NCBI RefSeq assembly: GCF_900156165.1
Contig: NZ_FTMY01000004.1
Coordinates: 310,001 to 374,000, forward strand
Length of the DNA stretch: 64,000 bases
DNA from: Pseudacidovorax sp. RU35E
GTDB taxonomy: Bacteria; Pseudomonadota; Gammaproteobacteria; Burkholderiales; Burkholderiaceae_C
Direction of reading: 5' to 3'
Shown: positions 62,927 to 64,000 of the stretch, piece after piece
Layout of the letters: each line of letters starts with the position of its first letter
Position numbering within the stretch: the first letter of the stretch is position 1
Program-made: the position numbers and the translations under genes
The notes under the pieces: generated by a model
Seen by the model: only the letters and a program-made list of their open reading frames with translations
Database searches by the model: none
Told to the model about the DNA's origin: nothing

Positions 62927-64000
<1,074 letters not shown>

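Overview
This window is high-GC DNA with tightly packed genes on both strands, ATGA/GTGA stop-start overlaps and GGAG-type ribosome binding sites. The gene content points to a soil or plant-associated betaproteobacterium of the order Burkholderiales, probably Comamonadaceae or a relative. The main reasons are five tripartite-tricarboxylate (Bug/TctC) binding proteins in 64 kb, several LysR/IclR/GntR-controlled acyl-CoA catabolic clusters, a Pseudomonas-type mannitol operon and a Burkholderia-order CDI locus. No tRNA, rRNA, insertion sequence or CRISPR array was seen. The taxonomic call is inference.

Layout. (1) 1-8630: a CoA-dependent carboxylate degradation cluster around a divergent IclR/Bug promoter. 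It has an NDP-forming acyl-CoA synthetase (cut by the window edge) and an acyl-CoA dehydrogenase on the minus strand, and a Bug protein, DUF35 protein, thiolase-fold protein, crotonase and SDR on the plus strand. (2) 8686-19307: a minus-strand polyol operon, mtlE-F-G-K-D-Z, then a transaldolase-like gene, an SDR, mtlR and xylulokinase. (3) 19639-24604: single genes, including an ankyrin protein, a lipoprotein joining a degenerate NlpD-type LytM domain to a trypsin-like protease, an AAA ATPase and a Gly/Ala-rich secreted protein ending in a strong terminator. (4) 24730-29470: a polar amino-acid ABC operon with an aminotransferase-like protein lacking the usual PLP lysine, and its probable GntR repressor as last gene. 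(5) 29523-35549: an alpha/beta hydrolase facing a plus-strand hydroxy-acid/dicarboxylate cluster that ends in a class I fumarase/tartrate dehydratase pair. (6) 35585-43788: a seven-gene minus-strand operon (GST, CoA transferase, acyl-CoA dehydrogenase, crotonase, two Bug proteins, enolase-superfamily enzyme) with a divergent LysR.

(7) 43803-49626: a ketosynthase / acyl carrier protein / hydrolase trio divergent from an OmpR-type two-component system, with 11-bp phased repeats between them, then a LysR protein with two N-terminal helix-turn-helix domains. (8) 49728-51549: Bug plus alpha/beta hydrolase. (9) 51716-59705: a CDI two-partner secretion locus in cdiA-cdiI-cdiB order. The cdiA gene is split by a frameshift, its VENN motif is degenerate, and the toxin/immunity end is clearly AT-rich, with an extra immunity-like gene and a decayed fragment. 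(10) 59734-64000: a PMT/ArnT-type glycosyltransferase divergent from an NtrB/NtrC-like two-component pair that runs off the window.

The unifying theme is uptake and CoA- or hydratase-based breakdown of organic acids, polyols and amino acids, each cluster with its own binding protein and local regulator, plus one interbacterial competition locus. The most unusual items are the NlpD-protease fusion, several enzymes with replaced catalytic residues, the stand-alone ketosynthase/ACP/hydrolase module and the remodelled CDI end.
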